Shown piece after piece: positions 10,455-19,411 of a stretch of DNA of 64,000 bases. The stretch covers positions 1 through 64,000 of the forward strand of contig JAHBTR010000003.1 of NCBI GenBank assembly GCA_019638475.1, written 5' to 3'. The notes beneath the pieces are model-generated. The model was not told where the DNA came from and made no database searches. It was given only the letters and a program-made list of their open reading frames with translations. Each line of letters starts with the position of its first letter. Positions within the stretch are counted from its first letter, which is position 1. This DNA comes from Chitinophagaceae bacterium (GTDB lineage Bacteria > Bacteroidota > Bacteroidia > Chitinophagales > Chitinophagaceae). Both the position numbers and the translations under genes were made by a program.

Positions 10455-10853
10455 TTAATTTCTTGTTCTATATTTTGTTCCTTTTAATTCTGATTGTTCT
10501 AAATAATCAATTAGTTTTTGTAGCATAACAATAATTTTAACTGCCACATTATACAAGTCATCAAATTCATTTTGTGTAATATAATTTCTGTCTATAGCTC
10601 TGTATAGTTGTGAACGAAACTCACCACAAGAACCCTTTGCTATATAAAGAAACTGTAAAAACTCTCTGTTTCCGCTTCTTTCAAAACCTTCTGCAATGTT
10701 ATCCATAATTGAACCTGCCGAACCTTCAATTTGTCCAATCAATCTATAATTCTTTTGAAGTTTTCCTTCGTCTATAATTACACCAACTTTATTATTCAAT
10801 TCTCTTGCTGTTTGCCAAGCAATAATGTCTTCAAATTTTTTAATAGTAGCCAT
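10455..10853 (-). CDS. Four helix bundle protein (23S rRNA IVS-type)
   Basis: The 132-residue protein begins MATIKKFEDIIAWQTAREL and contains the family landmarks IAEGFER, FLYIAKGSCGE and a helix-rich C-terminus. It belongs to the small four-helix-bundle family (S23 / TIGR02436) first known from intervening sequences in 23S rRNA genes. The ATG at 10853 is chosen because upstream codons do not fit the family and would run through the inverted repeat. It sits between two amidohydrolase-family genes on the same strand and is enclosed by 28-bp inverted repeats, so it looks like cargo of a small mobile element. The molecular function of the family is not settled; related proteins bind nucleic acid or partner with reverse transcriptases. 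Confidence 0.9.
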   Translation of the reverse strand: MATIKKFEDIIAWQTARELNNKVGVIIDEGKLQKNYRLIGQIEGSAGSIMDNIAEGFERSGNREFLQFLYIAKGSCGEFRSQLYRAIDRNYITQNEFDDLYNVAVKIIVMLQKLIDYLEQSELKGTKYRTRN

Positions 10854-10885
10854 TACTGATATTTTATAATTATGAATAACCCATG

Positions 10886-10913
10886 AACTTGTGAACTTGT
10901 AAACTTGTGAACC
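10886..10913. repeat. Right inverted repeat of the four-helix-bundle element
   Basis: This arm pairs with 10413-10440 (23 of 28 positions). Within it, a 14-bp core at 10891-10904 is the exact reverse complement of 10414-10427. It begins 33 bp upstream of the four-helix-bundle start codon and ends 11 bp before the end of the next gene. Confidence 0.8.
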
Positions 10914-10923
10914 TCTTAAACAT

Positions 10924-13900
10924 TTAAAACTCATCTTCCCTTTCAAAAATGCTATGGTTATGTTTATGGTCTTCTTCACATTCGTTTATCTCATCTATTC
11001 TTGGTCTTGCTGCTTGCATTCTTCCTGTGTTCGCTGGTTTCTTTTTTTCGATTAATAATTTTTGTATCAGTCTTGCTTTTTCTAAAGCTATTTGTTTTCT
11101 CTGTTCAGTATCTTTTTCTCTATCATAATAAATAATGCCATCAATAATGGTGTAAAGAGATTTTGCATAAATACTTAATGGATGTTCACTCCATAAAACC
11201 ACATCTGCATCTTTACCTACTTTAATGCTTCCTACTCTTTTATCTACATGTAACATTTTTGCAGGATTGAGTGTTACCATTTTTAATGCTTCTTCTTCAT
11301 TTACTTCTCCATACTTAATTGTTTTTGCTGCTTCTTGATTTAATCTACGAGCCATTTCAGGGTCATCGCTATTGATAGCAACAGTTAAGCCTGTTTTTTG
11401 CATAATAGCTGCATTGTAGGCAATAGCATCTTGAACTTCCATTTTATAAGCCCACCAATCACTAAATGTAGAAACATAAGAACTATGTTTTTTCATTTTA
11501 TCAGCTACTTTATAACCTTCTAAAATATGGGTGAAAGTATTGACAGTAAAACCAAATTTATCTGCAACCCTCATTAACATTGTTATTTCACTTTGTACAT
11601 AAGAGTGGCAGGTGATAAATCTTTTTTTATTCAAAATTTCTGATAAAGCATCTAATTCTAAATCTCTTCTTTTATTAGCAGGTAATTTTTGATAATCTAC
11701 TGCTCTTTGAAAAGCATCCATATATACTTGTTCTACACCCATTCTTGTATCAGGATAACGATTATTGCTGCTATTGCGAGTACTTTTTACATTTTCTCCT
11801 AAGGCAAATTTTATAAATCCATCTGCTCCTTCAAATTTCATTTCTTCTGCACTTTTCCCCCATCTTAATTTTATAAGTTGAGATTGTCCACCAACAGGAT
11901 TACAGCTTCCATGCAATAAGTGAGAAGATGTAACACCACCACTTAATTGTCTATAAATATTAATATCTTCTGGGCTAATTACATCTGCTATTCTTACTTC
12001 AGAAGTTACAGCTTGTGTACATTCATTGACGCCTCCTGTTATAGCTATATGTGAGTGTTCATCAATAATACCAGCAGTTAAATGTTTACCTGTTCCATCT
12101 ATTATTTTCCAAGATAAGTCTAAAGTGATAGGTATATTTTTTCCTATTCTTTCAATCTTTCCTTTGTTAATAATAACATCAGTATTTTGAAGAATGCCTT
12201 GTTTTTCATTAGTCCATACAGTAACATTTCTGATTAATATTTTTTCTTGCTTTGGTGCTTCTTTCCAACCATAACCATTAAATGGATATACAACATCTGC
12301 AATAGTAATGGTTGCAGTATCTTTTTGTTTTGTAAAATGATTATTGGCTTTGGTATTATTTTCTAATTCTTTTTTAGCATATAATTTCCAAGTTACTACA
12401 TCTCCATTGGCTAAATAACCATTACCTGCCCAAGCATCTGAATCAATAATGCCACTAAGATTATTTTGTTTTCCTTTATCTGCTTTATTTGACCAACTAA
12501 TTTTTACTAATTGGTTGTTTAAAGTAAGTGTAGGATTAAATGAAAGTGTATCTTCATAAGGCTTTAGTGTTAATACTGGTTTTTCTGTATTTCCTTTTAT
12601 AGTGGCTTCAAAAAAATGTGTTGTTCCTTTTGTGTTGATGGTAAAAATATATTGACCATTATAATTATCCCAACCTGTTTCTTTTACTATGTATTTTTTT
12701 CCTTGCACCCAGTTTTGAAAAATAGAAGCAGAGTCGCTAAAAATAGTATGATTGGTAATAAAAAAGTTGGCTAATTTACCTTCTTCTAAACTTCCTACTT
12801 TATCATATACATTTATCCAAGTAGCAGGAATACGTGTTAAAGCATCTAAAGCTGTTGTTTCTGATAATCCATTATGAATGGCTTTTCTAAGGTTGGTTAA
12901 AAAATCATTTACAGAACCAAGACCACTTGAAGTAAGTGCAAAACTAATATTGGCTTTTTCAAACATAGCTGGTTGATAAGGTGCCATTTCCCAATGTTTC
13001 ATATCGGCTAAAGCTACTATTCTTGCATCGTTAGGGTCTTCAACATCCATAGGTGCAGGAAAATTTAAAGGAAGAATAATTGCAGCATTGGTTTCTTTTA
13101 CTTCTTTTAGTCTTTGGTATAAATCTGTTGTACCTTTTAAAATATAATTTGCTCCAAATTCTTTGGCTATTTTATCTGCACGAAGTGCATTGTATTTATC
13201 ATTACCAATATCAAAAATTTGGGGTAATACTAAATTATCGTTCCATGCCTGAAGGCTAATATTAGTGCCTTCTGTAGCAGGATTTGATTTATACCATTGT
13301 GCATCTAAATATGTTTGACGAATAAGGGCTATTGTACCCATTAAAGAACCAGGGTAATCTTGTGTAGAACTGCCTTTGCTGAAAGAATAAAAGGTAGCTA
13401 CTTTTTCTTTTACCAATTCAAAATTTTCTTTTTCATTGCCTAAAGTAACTAAAGCACCTGTACCTCTTGCAATACCATCTTGTGCATGAGAAACAACAGT
13501 ACCAAAGCCTATAGCTCTTAAACTTTTGGCTAAAGTTTCATTTTGTTGAAAGTTTTGAAAAGCATTTATTTCTGGCTTTATAGCTTGATTCCAATTATAA
13601 GCTCCTTTGGTATTGCTTACAAACTGTTGTTGTCTTGCACCAAAAAACATAGTTGGTGAAGCATTGGTTGGCATAGCTATTCCATATCCACTATACAAAT
13701 CAATGAATGAAGGATAAATAAATTTTCCTTTACAATCAATAACAACAGCTTCTTTAGGTACAGGAATATTGATACCTGAAATTTTTCCTTGCTTAATAAC
13801 TAAAGTTGCATTTTGTAAAGTGCTTTGTGCATTTTGTATAATGGTAGCATTGGTAAAAGCATATACTTCTAATCTATTATCAGTAGTGCCATTTACAGGA

Positions 13901-13971
13901 TAAGTTTCTTGTGCATACAAATTTGCAACAAAGAATAAACTTAATAGCAGCAGTTTTAGTTTTTGAATCAT
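10924..13971 (-). CDS. Exported two-domain amidohydrolase-family protein
   Basis: The 1,015-residue protein has a signal peptide ending near NLYAQE, then two amidohydrolase domains. The first (about 25-425) has lost the HxH (it reads FIDLYSGYG) but keeps a GSLEEGKLANF end. The second (about 575-960) has an intact GIIDEHSHIA metal motif, a later TCHSY His and a NSDDPEMARR Asp, and ends GSIKVGKDADVVLW. The second domain is therefore the likely catalytic one, hydrolysing cyclic amides or peptides in the periplasm. A His/Glu/Asp-rich tail (EEDHKHNHS) may bind metal. It is first in an operon with the smaller relative at 9059, interrupted by the four-helix-bundle element. The substrate is unknown. 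Confidence 0.8.
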   Translation of the reverse strand: MIQKLKLLLLSLFFVANLYAQETYPVNGTTDNRLEVYAFTNATIIQNAQSTLQNATLVIKQGKISGINIPVPKEAVVIDCKGKFIYPSFIDLYSGYGIAMPTNASPTMFFGARQQQFVSNTKGAYNWNQAIKPEINAFQNFQQNETLAKSLRAIGFGTVVSHAQDGIARGTGALVTLGNEKENFELVKEKVATFYSFSKGSSTQDYPGSLMGTIALIRQTYLDAQWYKSNPATEGTNISLQAWNDNLVLPQIFDIGNDKYNALRADKIAKEFGANYILKGTTDLYQRLKEVKETNAAIILPLNFPAPMDVEDPNDARIVALADMKHWEMAPYQPAMFEKANISFALTSSGLGSVNDFLTNLRKAIHNGLSETTALDALTRIPATWINVYDKVGSLEEGKLANFFITNHTIFSDSASIFQNWVQGKKYIVKETGWDNYNGQYIFTINTKGTTHFFEATIKGNTEKPVLTLKPYEDTLSFNPTLTLNNQLVKISWSNKADKGKQNNLSGIIDSDAWAGNGYLANGDVVTWKLYAKKELENNTKANNHFTKQKDTATITIADVVYPFNGYGWKEAPKQEKILIRNVTVWTNEKQGILQNTDVIINKGKIERIGKNIPITLDLSWKIIDGTGKHLTAGIIDEHSHIAITGGVNECTQAVTSEVRIADVISPEDINIYRQLSGGVTSSHLLHGSCNPVGGQSQLIKLRWGKSAEEMKFEGADGFIKFALGENVKSTRNSSNNRYPDTRMGVEQVYMDAFQRAVDYQKLPANKRRDLELDALSEILNKKRFITCHSYVQSEITMLMRVADKFGFTVNTFTHILEGYKVADKMKKHSSYVSTFSDWWAYKMEVQDAIAYNAAIMQKTGLTVAINSDDPEMARRLNQEAAKTIKYGEVNEEEALKMVTLNPAKMLHVDKRVGSIKVGKDADVVLWSEHPLSIYAKSLYTIIDGIIYYDREKDTEQRKQIALEKARLIQKLLIEKKKPANTGRMQAARPRIDEINECEEDHKHNHSIFEREDEF

Positions 13972-14124
13972 CTTGTAAAAATTTGCTTTAGTGCATAAAA
14001 CTAATGAAATGGTCTGTATTTTTTATTGAAATTTTTTGATAAGAAAAAAATAATAGTAACTACAATACAGAATACATTTCTATATGATACGAATTTTATA
14101 CAAAAAAAATAGTAAAATATCAGC

Positions 14125-15000
14125 CTATTGCACCAAATACCATTTAGGATTAATAGGCTCATTAATTTTAAAATGAGTATTTTCTAATGCTAATTGCATC
14201 ATGCCTAATTGCACAGTTTGTTTTGTAGGAAAAGGAATACCATTAAACAATTTATATTTTTCATAATCAATATCAATTTTTCTATTGCCTCTTTCTCTTT
14301 GATTTCTATTAGGTCTTTCTCCTCCACGTTCTTCATTATTATTTTCATTTCTTCTTTCTCTTCCTCCTCCACCTCTAAATGCTCTATTCATAGCACTCAT
14401 ACCCATCATTTCAAAAGCTATGGGTACAGATGTTTGTACCCTTCTTACCTGATAATTTGCTTTAGAAATAAAGTAAGTTAATTCTTGACCTGTTTTTAAT
14501 TTCAAATCCACTTTATAGCAATCTACTCCATTTACTTTTTCACTTTTTTCTAATGTAGGAGTATGACCTTTGATAGCATAATTTACCAATGGTGCAAAAA
14601 AACCTTCACAATCCTTTTGATAAGCAGCAGCAGCTAATTCTTCAGGTGTAAATTTTGTAAGACTTGCCTCCATACTACCCATAGGAGAATTAAATGCTGG
14701 AACATAAGTATAACCAACAGTATCTGTTATAATAGTATAGCTTTCTTCATTTCCTCCCATTGGGTTAGTACTTTGTACACGAAATAATTTATCTTTTTCT
14801 CTAATAAAAGTAACAGTTGCAGATGAACCCATTTGTTCCAAATTCATTACACTTTCTATTTGCAAACTTTTTATAGAGGTTAATTTTTCTATGCCTCCAT
14901 TAGCTTCTACAAAGCTATTAATAACTTCTTCTACTGTTTGTGCTTGTAAGAAAGAAGTAAATCCTATAAATAAGAAAATAGCAATAAATAATTTTTTCAT
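14125..15000 (-). CDS. LolA/outer-membrane lipoprotein-sorting-like periplasmic protein with RG-rich insert
   Basis: The 291-residue protein starts at the ATG giving MKKLFIAIFLFIGF and a signal peptide ending near FLQAQ. The body (VEEVINSFVEANGGIEKL, VNGVDCYKVDLKLKTG, YFISKANYQVRRVQ) resembles the LolA-like fold of Bacteroidota proteins that follow substrate lipids or peptides. Residues about 207-240 are a low-complexity linker rich in Arg, Gly, Asn and Glu (RGGGGRERRNENNNEERGG), unusual for this fold. An upstream in-frame extension exists but would precede the signal peptide, so it is discarded. It sits next to, and codirectional with, the amidohydrolase genes, 153 bp away. Confidence 0.65.
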   Translation of the reverse strand: MKKLFIAIFLFIGFTSFLQAQTVEEVINSFVEANGGIEKLTSIKSLQIESVMNLEQMGSSATVTFIREKDKLFRVQSTNPMGGNEESYTIITDTVGYTYVPAFNSPMGSMEASLTKFTPEELAAAAYQKDCEGFFAPLVNYAIKGHTPTLEKSEKVNGVDCYKVDLKLKTGQELTYFISKANYQVRRVQTSVPIAFEMMGMSAMNRAFRGGGGRERRNENNNEERGGERPNRNQRERGNRKIDIDYEKYKLFNGIPFPTKQTVQLGMMQLALENTHFKINEPINPKWYLVQ

Positions 15001-15078
15001 TTTACTTTTATGGTTTAATAGTTCAAATATAATTGCCTTTAAGTATAAACTTCTTAAAATAATTTTAAATAAAATATT

Positions 15079-16755
15079 ATGACACAAAATAATTTTTCTA
15101 TTCAGGGAAATATTGTAGATGTAGTACATCAGCAAATTTTTGCAGGAGAAATTTCAGTAGAAAACGGAAAAATAAAATCAATAAATAAAATCCGAAATCC
15201 GAAATCCGAAATCCGAAATTTTATTTTACCTGGATTTATTGATAGTCATGTACATGTAGAAAGCAGTATGCTTGTACCCAGTGAGTTTGCAAGACTTGCA
15301 GTAGTGCATGGAACTGTTGCTACCATAAGCGACCCACATGAAATAGCCAATGTGTGTGGAATGGAAGGTGTAGAATTTATGATTGAAAATGGAAAGCAAG
15401 TAAATTTTAAATTCAATTTTGGAGCACCAAGTTGTGTACCTGCAACAACTTTTGAAACTGCTGGAACTGTTTTAGATAGTAATGATGTAAAAAAATTATT
15501 AGCAAAAGAGGAAATTATTTATCTCAGCGAAATGATGAATTTTCCTGGTGTTTTATTTAAAGATGAAGAAGTAATGAAAAAAATTCAGGCAGCTATAGAT
15601 GCAGGTAAACCAATAGATGGTCATGCACCTGGTTTAAGAGGAGAAAAAGCAAAACAGTATATTGAAGCCTCCCTAAAAGGGGGGGCTATCATTTCTACAG
15701 ACCATGAATGTTTTACCAAAGAAGAAGCATTGGATAAACTGAAATATGGAATGAAAATTTTAATAAGAGAAGGAAGTGCAGCCAAAAATTTTGAAGCATT
15801 AATTGATTTACTACATGATTATGAAGACAGAATAATGTTTTGTAGCGATGATAAACATCCTGATAGTTTAGCAATAGGACATATTAACCAACTTTGTGCA
15901 AGGGCTGTGGCAAAAGGAATTGATATTTTTAAAGTATTAAAAGCAGCTTGCCTAAATCCTGTATTGCATTATAAAATGAAAGTTGGTTTATTGCAAGTTG
16001 GCAATGATGCAGATTTTATAGTAGCAGAAGATTTAAAAAATTTCCATATACTTCAAACATATATTAATGGTATAAAGGTGGCAGAAAATGGACAAACATT
16101 TATTCAGTCTGTGCCTGTAAAACCTATTAATCAATTTAATTGTAACAATATTTCTATTGAGCAATTAAAAATACCTACATCGGCATATCCAAGTGTTGAT
16201 AATAACATTTATGTTATTGAAGCATTAGATGGGCAGTTAATCACCAATAAATTATTATTACAAGGCAAACAACAAAACAATGAATGGGTAAGCGATATAG
16301 CAAATGATGTTTTAAAAATGGTTGTTGTAAATAGATATACAAATGCACCTATAGCCAAATGTTTTATAAAAAATTTTGGTTTAAAGCATGGGGCATTAGC
16401 ATCTTCTGTTGCACACGATAGTCATAATATTGTAGCAGTTGGTTGCGATGATGAAAGCCTTGCAAAAGCTATTAATTTAGTAATACAAGAAAAAGGAGGA
16501 GTAAGTGCTGTAGCTTCACCCCAAAATAAAGAAATGGTAGTAGGCTTACCAGTAGCAGGATTAATGAGTGCTGAAGATGGTTATAAAGTAGCACAAGATT
16601 ATACCAATATTGATATAATGACTAAAGCAGATTTAGGTAGCACATTAACAGCTCCTTTTATGACATTAAGTTTTATGGCTCTGTTAGTAATTCCTTATTT
16701 AAAACTTAGCGATAAAGGCTTATTTGATGGAGAAAAATTTGAATTTGTAGTATAA
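15079..16755 (+). CDS. ade: Adenine deaminase
   Basis: The 558-residue protein matches the adenine deaminase family in length and landmarks: metal motif DSHVHVESS (H57, H59), [33 protein letters not shown], the C-terminal domain [12 protein letters not shown] and GLMS. It converts adenine to hypoxanthine in purine salvage, with a binuclear metal centre, in the cytosol. Four perfect copies of the heptamer TCCGAAA (15191-15218) lie inside codons 38-47, just before the metal motif, and a G7 tract lies at 15679-15685. Both are slippage-prone, and a unit change in either would break the frame. The next gene starts 17 bp downstream. Confidence 0.95.
   Translation: MTQNNFSIQGNIVDVVHQQIFAGEISVENGKIKSINKIRNPKSEIRNFILPGFIDSHVHVESSMLVPSEFARLAVVHGTVATISDPHEIANVCGMEGVEFMIENGKQVNFKFNFGAPSCVPATTFETAGTVLDSNDVKKLLAKEEIIYLSEMMNFPGVLFKDEEVMKKIQAAIDAGKPIDGHAPGLRGEKAKQYIEASLKGGAIISTDHECFTKEEALDKLKYGMKILIREGSAAKNFEALIDLLHDYEDRIMFCSDDKHPDSLAIGHINQLCARAVAKGIDIFKVLKAACLNPVLHYKMKVGLLQVGNDADFIVAEDLKNFHILQTYINGIKVAENGQTFIQSVPVKPINQFNCNNISIEQLKIPTSAYPSVDNNIYVIEALDGQLITNKLLLQGKQQNNEWVSDIANDVLKMVVVNRYTNAPIAKCFIKNFGLKHGALASSVAHDSHNIVAVGCDDESLAKAINLVIQEKGGVSAVASPQNKEMVVGLPVAGLMSAEDGYKVAQDYTNIDIMTKADLGSTLTAPFMTLSFMALLVIPYLKLSDKGLFDGEKFEFVV
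15191..15218 (+). repeat. Heptanucleotide tandem repeat (TCCGAAA)x4 inside ade
   Basis: The repeat has four exact units, 28 bp in all. Seven is not a multiple of three, so gain or loss of one unit shifts the reading frame of the adenine deaminase near its N-terminus. It encodes an Arg/Pro/Lys/Ser/Glu-rich loop before the first metal-binding strand, where the enzyme family normally has a short turn. Confidence 0.95.
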
Positions 16756-16772
16756 AGTATAAAAACAAAAAC

Positions 16773-17360
16773 ATGATAATAATAGACAACAAACTAATTA
16801 GCGATGCAATAGTAGAAGAACAATTTGTTTGCGACCTTGATAAATGCAAAGGCAGTTGTTGTGAAGATGGAGATGCTGGTGCCCCTTTAGAAAATTGGGA
16901 AAAAAAAGAAGTAGAAAAATATTATGCCACAGTAAAACCTTATTTAAGTAAAGAAGGAATTGAAGAAATAGAAAAGCAGGGTTTATTTGTTTATGATAGA
17001 GAATTTGGTTGGGTTACACCAACTATTAATGGTGGTATTTGTGTTTATGGAAAAAAAGATGCTAAAGGGTTAATTATTTGTGGCTTTGAACAAGCTTATA
17101 ACGATGGAAAAATAAAATGGAAAAAACCTTTAAGCTGTCATTTATTTCCTATTAAAATTTCTAAAAGCAAAGAAGATAAAGACTTAGAATACTTAAACTA
17201 TGCACCAAGAGAAGATTTGTGTAAAGCAGCATGTGCATTAGGAAAAAAATTAAAAATACCCGTATATATTTTCTTAAAAGAAGCATTAATAAGAAAATAT
17301 GGAGAAGAATTTTATACAGCATTAGAAGCCAGTGCCAATCACTTCAAAAACAAAAGTTAA
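16773..17360 (+). CDS. DUF3109 family cysteine-rich protein
   Basis: The 195-residue protein begins with a Cys cluster (C20, C25, C29, C30 in CDLDKCKGSCC) and has further Cys in GGICVYG, IICGFEQ, LSCHLFPI and DLCKAACALG. This is the DUF3109/YkgJ-like pattern, presumed to bind zinc or an iron-sulphur cluster. No signal peptide is seen. The gene follows adenine deaminase by 17 bp and is probably cotranscribed with it. The function is unknown. Confidence 0.8.
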   Translation: MIIIDNKLISDAIVEEQFVCDLDKCKGSCCEDGDAGAPLENWEKKEVEKYYATVKPYLSKEGIEEIEKQGLFVYDREFGWVTPTINGGICVYGKKDAKGLIICGFEQAYNDGKIKWKKPLSCHLFPIKISKSKEDKDLEYLNYAPREDLCKAACALGKKLKIPVYIFLKEALIRKYGEEFYTALEASANHFKNKS

Positions 17361-17409
17361 GTTATATGCTAATATTACTTAATCAAGCAATAGCTACAAC
17401 TTCTTTTGT

Positions 17410-17417
17410 TACATTTG
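17410..17417 (+). promoter_or_regulatory. TACATTTG -7 box, 4 bp before the crp start codon
   Basis: This is a perfect match to the Bacteroidota -7 element TAnnTTTG. It ends 4 bp before the ATG at 17422, so transcription would start at or next to the A of the ATG. I see no convincing -33 TTTG. Confidence 0.5.
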
Positions 17418-17421
17418 CAAT

Positions 17422-18051
17422 ATGAGTATTGCAGATAAATTTAAAAATATTTTTGAGCCAGAATTATTAGATAGCATACAAGCTAAAGCAACAAAAATTG
17501 AAGTAGAAGAAGGTAGTACAATACTTGCTATAGGACAAACTGTTAGAGTAGTTCCTTTACTGTTAGAAGGCATTATAAAAATTTCAAGAATTGATAATTC
17601 TGGAAGAGAATTATTGCTTTATTATGTTCATGCAAACGAAAGTTGTGCTATGACATTTACTTGTTGTATGCAACAACATCCAAGCGAAATACAAGCAATA
17701 GCAGAAACGAAAGTAACATTTTTGGCTATTCCAATTAGTGTAATGGATGAATGGTTAGCAAAATATCCAACATGGAAAAGTTTTGTAATGAAAACAATCA
17801 AAAGCAGGTTTGATGAACTATTAAATACAATAGACCAACTTGCTTTTCAAAAATTAGATGAACGATTAGTAAATTATCTTAAAGAAAAATCAAAAGCTAC
17901 CAACTCTACACTCATTAATCTATCACATGAAGAAATTGCTATTGAAATGGCTTCTTCCAGAGAAGTTATTTCAAGGTTATTAAAAAAGTTAGAAAATGAT
18001 AATAAAGTATTGCTGTATCGCAATCAAATAAAATTATTGAAAGATTTGTGA
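17422..18051 (+). CDS. Crp/Fnr family transcriptional regulator
   Basis: The 209-residue protein has an N-terminal cyclic-nucleotide-binding-type barrel (about 1-120), a dimer helix and a C-terminal winged helix whose recognition part reads SHEEIAIEMASSREVISRLLKKLE. It carries three cysteines in an exposed strand pair (C75, C81, C82 in ESCAMTFTCC), not at the N-terminus as in Fnr, so a thiol or persulphide sensing role is conceivable. It precedes an OsmC-rhodanese-Dps cluster that it probably controls. The mRNA may be leaderless. The family is sure; the signal is inferred. Confidence 0.9.
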   Translation: MSIADKFKNIFEPELLDSIQAKATKIEVEEGSTILAIGQTVRVVPLLLEGIIKISRIDNSGRELLLYYVHANESCAMTFTCCMQQHPSEIQAIAETKVTFLAIPISVMDEWLAKYPTWKSFVMKTIKSRFDELLNTIDQLAFQKLDERLVNYLKEKSKATNSTLINLSHEEIAIEMASSREVISRLLKKLENDNKVLLYRNQIKLLKDL

Positions 18052-18126
18052 CAAATGTTACTATAAGACCATTTAATTATACTGACTTTTGTGTTATTAT
18101 TTAATAAAACAATAAAAGTTATCATA

Positions 18127-18594
18127 ATGAAACACGAAATTGAATCACAATGGATGGGAAAAATGCAATTTAATGCCTTAGTTAATGGACATACCATTAT
18201 TATGGATGCCCCTGAAAGAGTTGGTGGAGAAGATAATGGACCAATTCCAAAACCATTTGTATTAACTGCTCTATCAGGTTGTACAGGTATGGATGTAATT
18301 GCTTTACTTCGTAAACAAGGAAAACAATTAGATGATTTTAATTTGAAAGTAAGTGGCGAAATCAGCAAACAACAACCTATTGAATATGTAGCTGCTCATA
18401 TAATGTACGAAATGAAAGGAAATGAAGCCGACCAACAAGCAGCTTTTGATGCAGTAACTACATCACAAGAAAAAATTTGTGGTGTAAGTAGTATGCTAAA
18501 AAAAATAATGCCTGTAACTTGGCAAATTGTATATAACGGAAAAGAAATTTTTAATAATCAGCCACAAGCTGTCATAGAAACACAATTAAACTAA
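18127..18594 (+). CDS. OsmC family peroxiredoxin-like protein
   Basis: The 155-residue protein has the two conserved OsmC cysteines: C52 in ALSGCTGMD and C118 in KICGVSSML. OsmC/Ohr enzymes reduce organic hydroperoxides with these thiols in the cytosol. The ATG at 18127 is used because the upstream in-frame extension (from 18091) lies in AT-rich leader with no family similarity. The stop codon overlaps the next start (TAATG), so the two are translationally coupled. It belongs to the thiol-stress cluster behind the Crp regulator. Confidence 0.88.
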   Translation: MKHEIESQWMGKMQFNALVNGHTIIMDAPERVGGEDNGPIPKPFVLTALSGCTGMDVIALLRKQGKQLDDFNLKVSGEISKQQPIEYVAAHIMYEMKGNEADQQAAFDAVTTSQEKICGVSSMLKKIMPVTWQIVYNGKEIFNNQPQAVIETQLN

Positions 18595-18818
18595 TGTTAC
18601 AATTTATTCAGAAATACAAACTCACATTAATTGGAATTGCTTTAGGAGCAGTTGCAGGTTATGCTTATTATTATTTTGTAGGTTGCAATAGTGGCACATG
18701 TGCTATTACATCTAAACCTGTAAATAGTACTGTTTATGGTGCAGTAATGGGTGCTTTGGTTTTTTCAAGTTTTAAAAAAGAAGAAGTAAAAAATAAACAA
18801 ACAGACAATGGAAAATAA
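18594..18818 (+). CDS. DUF6132 family small membrane protein
   Basis: The 74-residue protein has a transmembrane helix (about 11-30), a short Cys-containing loop GCNSGTCAITSKP and a second helix (about 46-60), followed by a charged tail. This matches the DUF6132 pattern seen beside rhodanese genes in Bacteroidota. It overlaps the OsmC stop by one base and the next rhodanese start by 11 bases. The paired loop cysteines suggest handling of sulphur species at the membrane; this is inference. Confidence 0.75.
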   Translation: MLQFIQKYKLTLIGIALGAVAGYAYYYFVGCNSGTCAITSKPVNSTVYGAVMGALVFSSFKKEEVKNKQTDNGK

Positions 18819-19068
18819 AAAAATAATTATAGATGTAAGAACTCCAGAAGAATATGTTGGAGGCTGCTGTGCAGAAAGCATTAATATTCCTTTAAATGAA
18901 ATTGAAAAAAGAGTTGATGAAATAAAAAAAATGAATCATCCCATTATTTTATGTTGTGCAAGTGGTATAAGAAGTGGGCAAGCTACAGCATTTCTTAAAA
19001 GTTTAGGTATTGATTGCCAAAATGGAGGAAGTTGGGTTGAAGTAAATAATACAATCAATAAAAATTAA
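18808..19068 (+). CDS. Rhodanese-like domain protein
   Basis: The single-domain rhodanese of 86 residues has IDVRTPEEY at the start, a GGCCAESINIPL strand-turn and the active-site loop CASGIR with catalytic C50. It carries sulphane sulphur between thiols in the cytosol. The neighbouring C49 and the C20-C21 pair are extra thiols close to the active site. It overlaps the DUF6132 gene and is followed after 10 bp by a second rhodanese. Confidence 0.9.
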   Translation: MENKKIIIDVRTPEEYVGGCCAESINIPLNEIEKRVDEIKKMNHPIILCCASGIRSGQATAFLKSLGIDCQNGGSWVEVNNTINKN

Positions 19069-19078
19069 TTAGTAACCA

Positions 19079-19393
19079 ATGTTGCAACTATTAAAAAATT
19101 TATTAGGCTTTGGTACAAAAGTAAATTACAAAGAACTAATAAGCAGAGGTGCTCAAATTATAGATGTTAGAACTAAAGGAGAATATCAAGGAGGTTGTAT
19201 TAAAGGTTCTGTAAATATTCCATTACAAAACTTATCAGGTAATCTATCAAAAATTAAAAAAGATAAACCTGTAATAACTTGTTGTGCAAGTGGTATGAGA
19301 AGTGCTTCTGCAAAAAGTATTTTAAAAGCAAATGGATTTACAGAAGTATATAATGGTGGTGGATGGATGAGTTTAAAAAATAAAATTTCTTAA
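19079..19393 (+). CDS. Rhodanese-like domain protein
   Basis: The 104-residue rhodanese has a short N-terminal helix (LLKNLLGFGTKVNYKEL) ahead of the domain, IIDVRTKGEYQGG, and the active loop CASGMR with catalytic C69. It is a clear paralogue of the preceding gene (shared GGC, NIPL, TCCASG) but with a different N-terminus, so the pair probably arose by duplication and then took on different partners. It lies in the same operon. Confidence 0.9.
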   Translation: MLQLLKNLLGFGTKVNYKELISRGAQIIDVRTKGEYQGGCIKGSVNIPLQNLSGNLSKIKKDKPVITCCASGMRSASAKSILKANGFTEVYNGGGWMSLKNKIS

Positions 19394-19411
19394 CTATTAA
19401 AATATACAATT

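Larger units (their letters stand above)
10413..10913. mobile_element. Putative IVS-like insertion, about 500 bp, bounded by inverted repeats
   Basis: The segment consists of a four-helix-bundle gene and its two inverted repeats, and sits in the gap between two paralogous amidohydrolase genes that would otherwise form a simple operon. There is no transposase and no clear target duplication. The mobility is inferred from the bounded structure and from the known occurrence of this gene family as insertions in rRNA genes. Confidence 0.55.
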
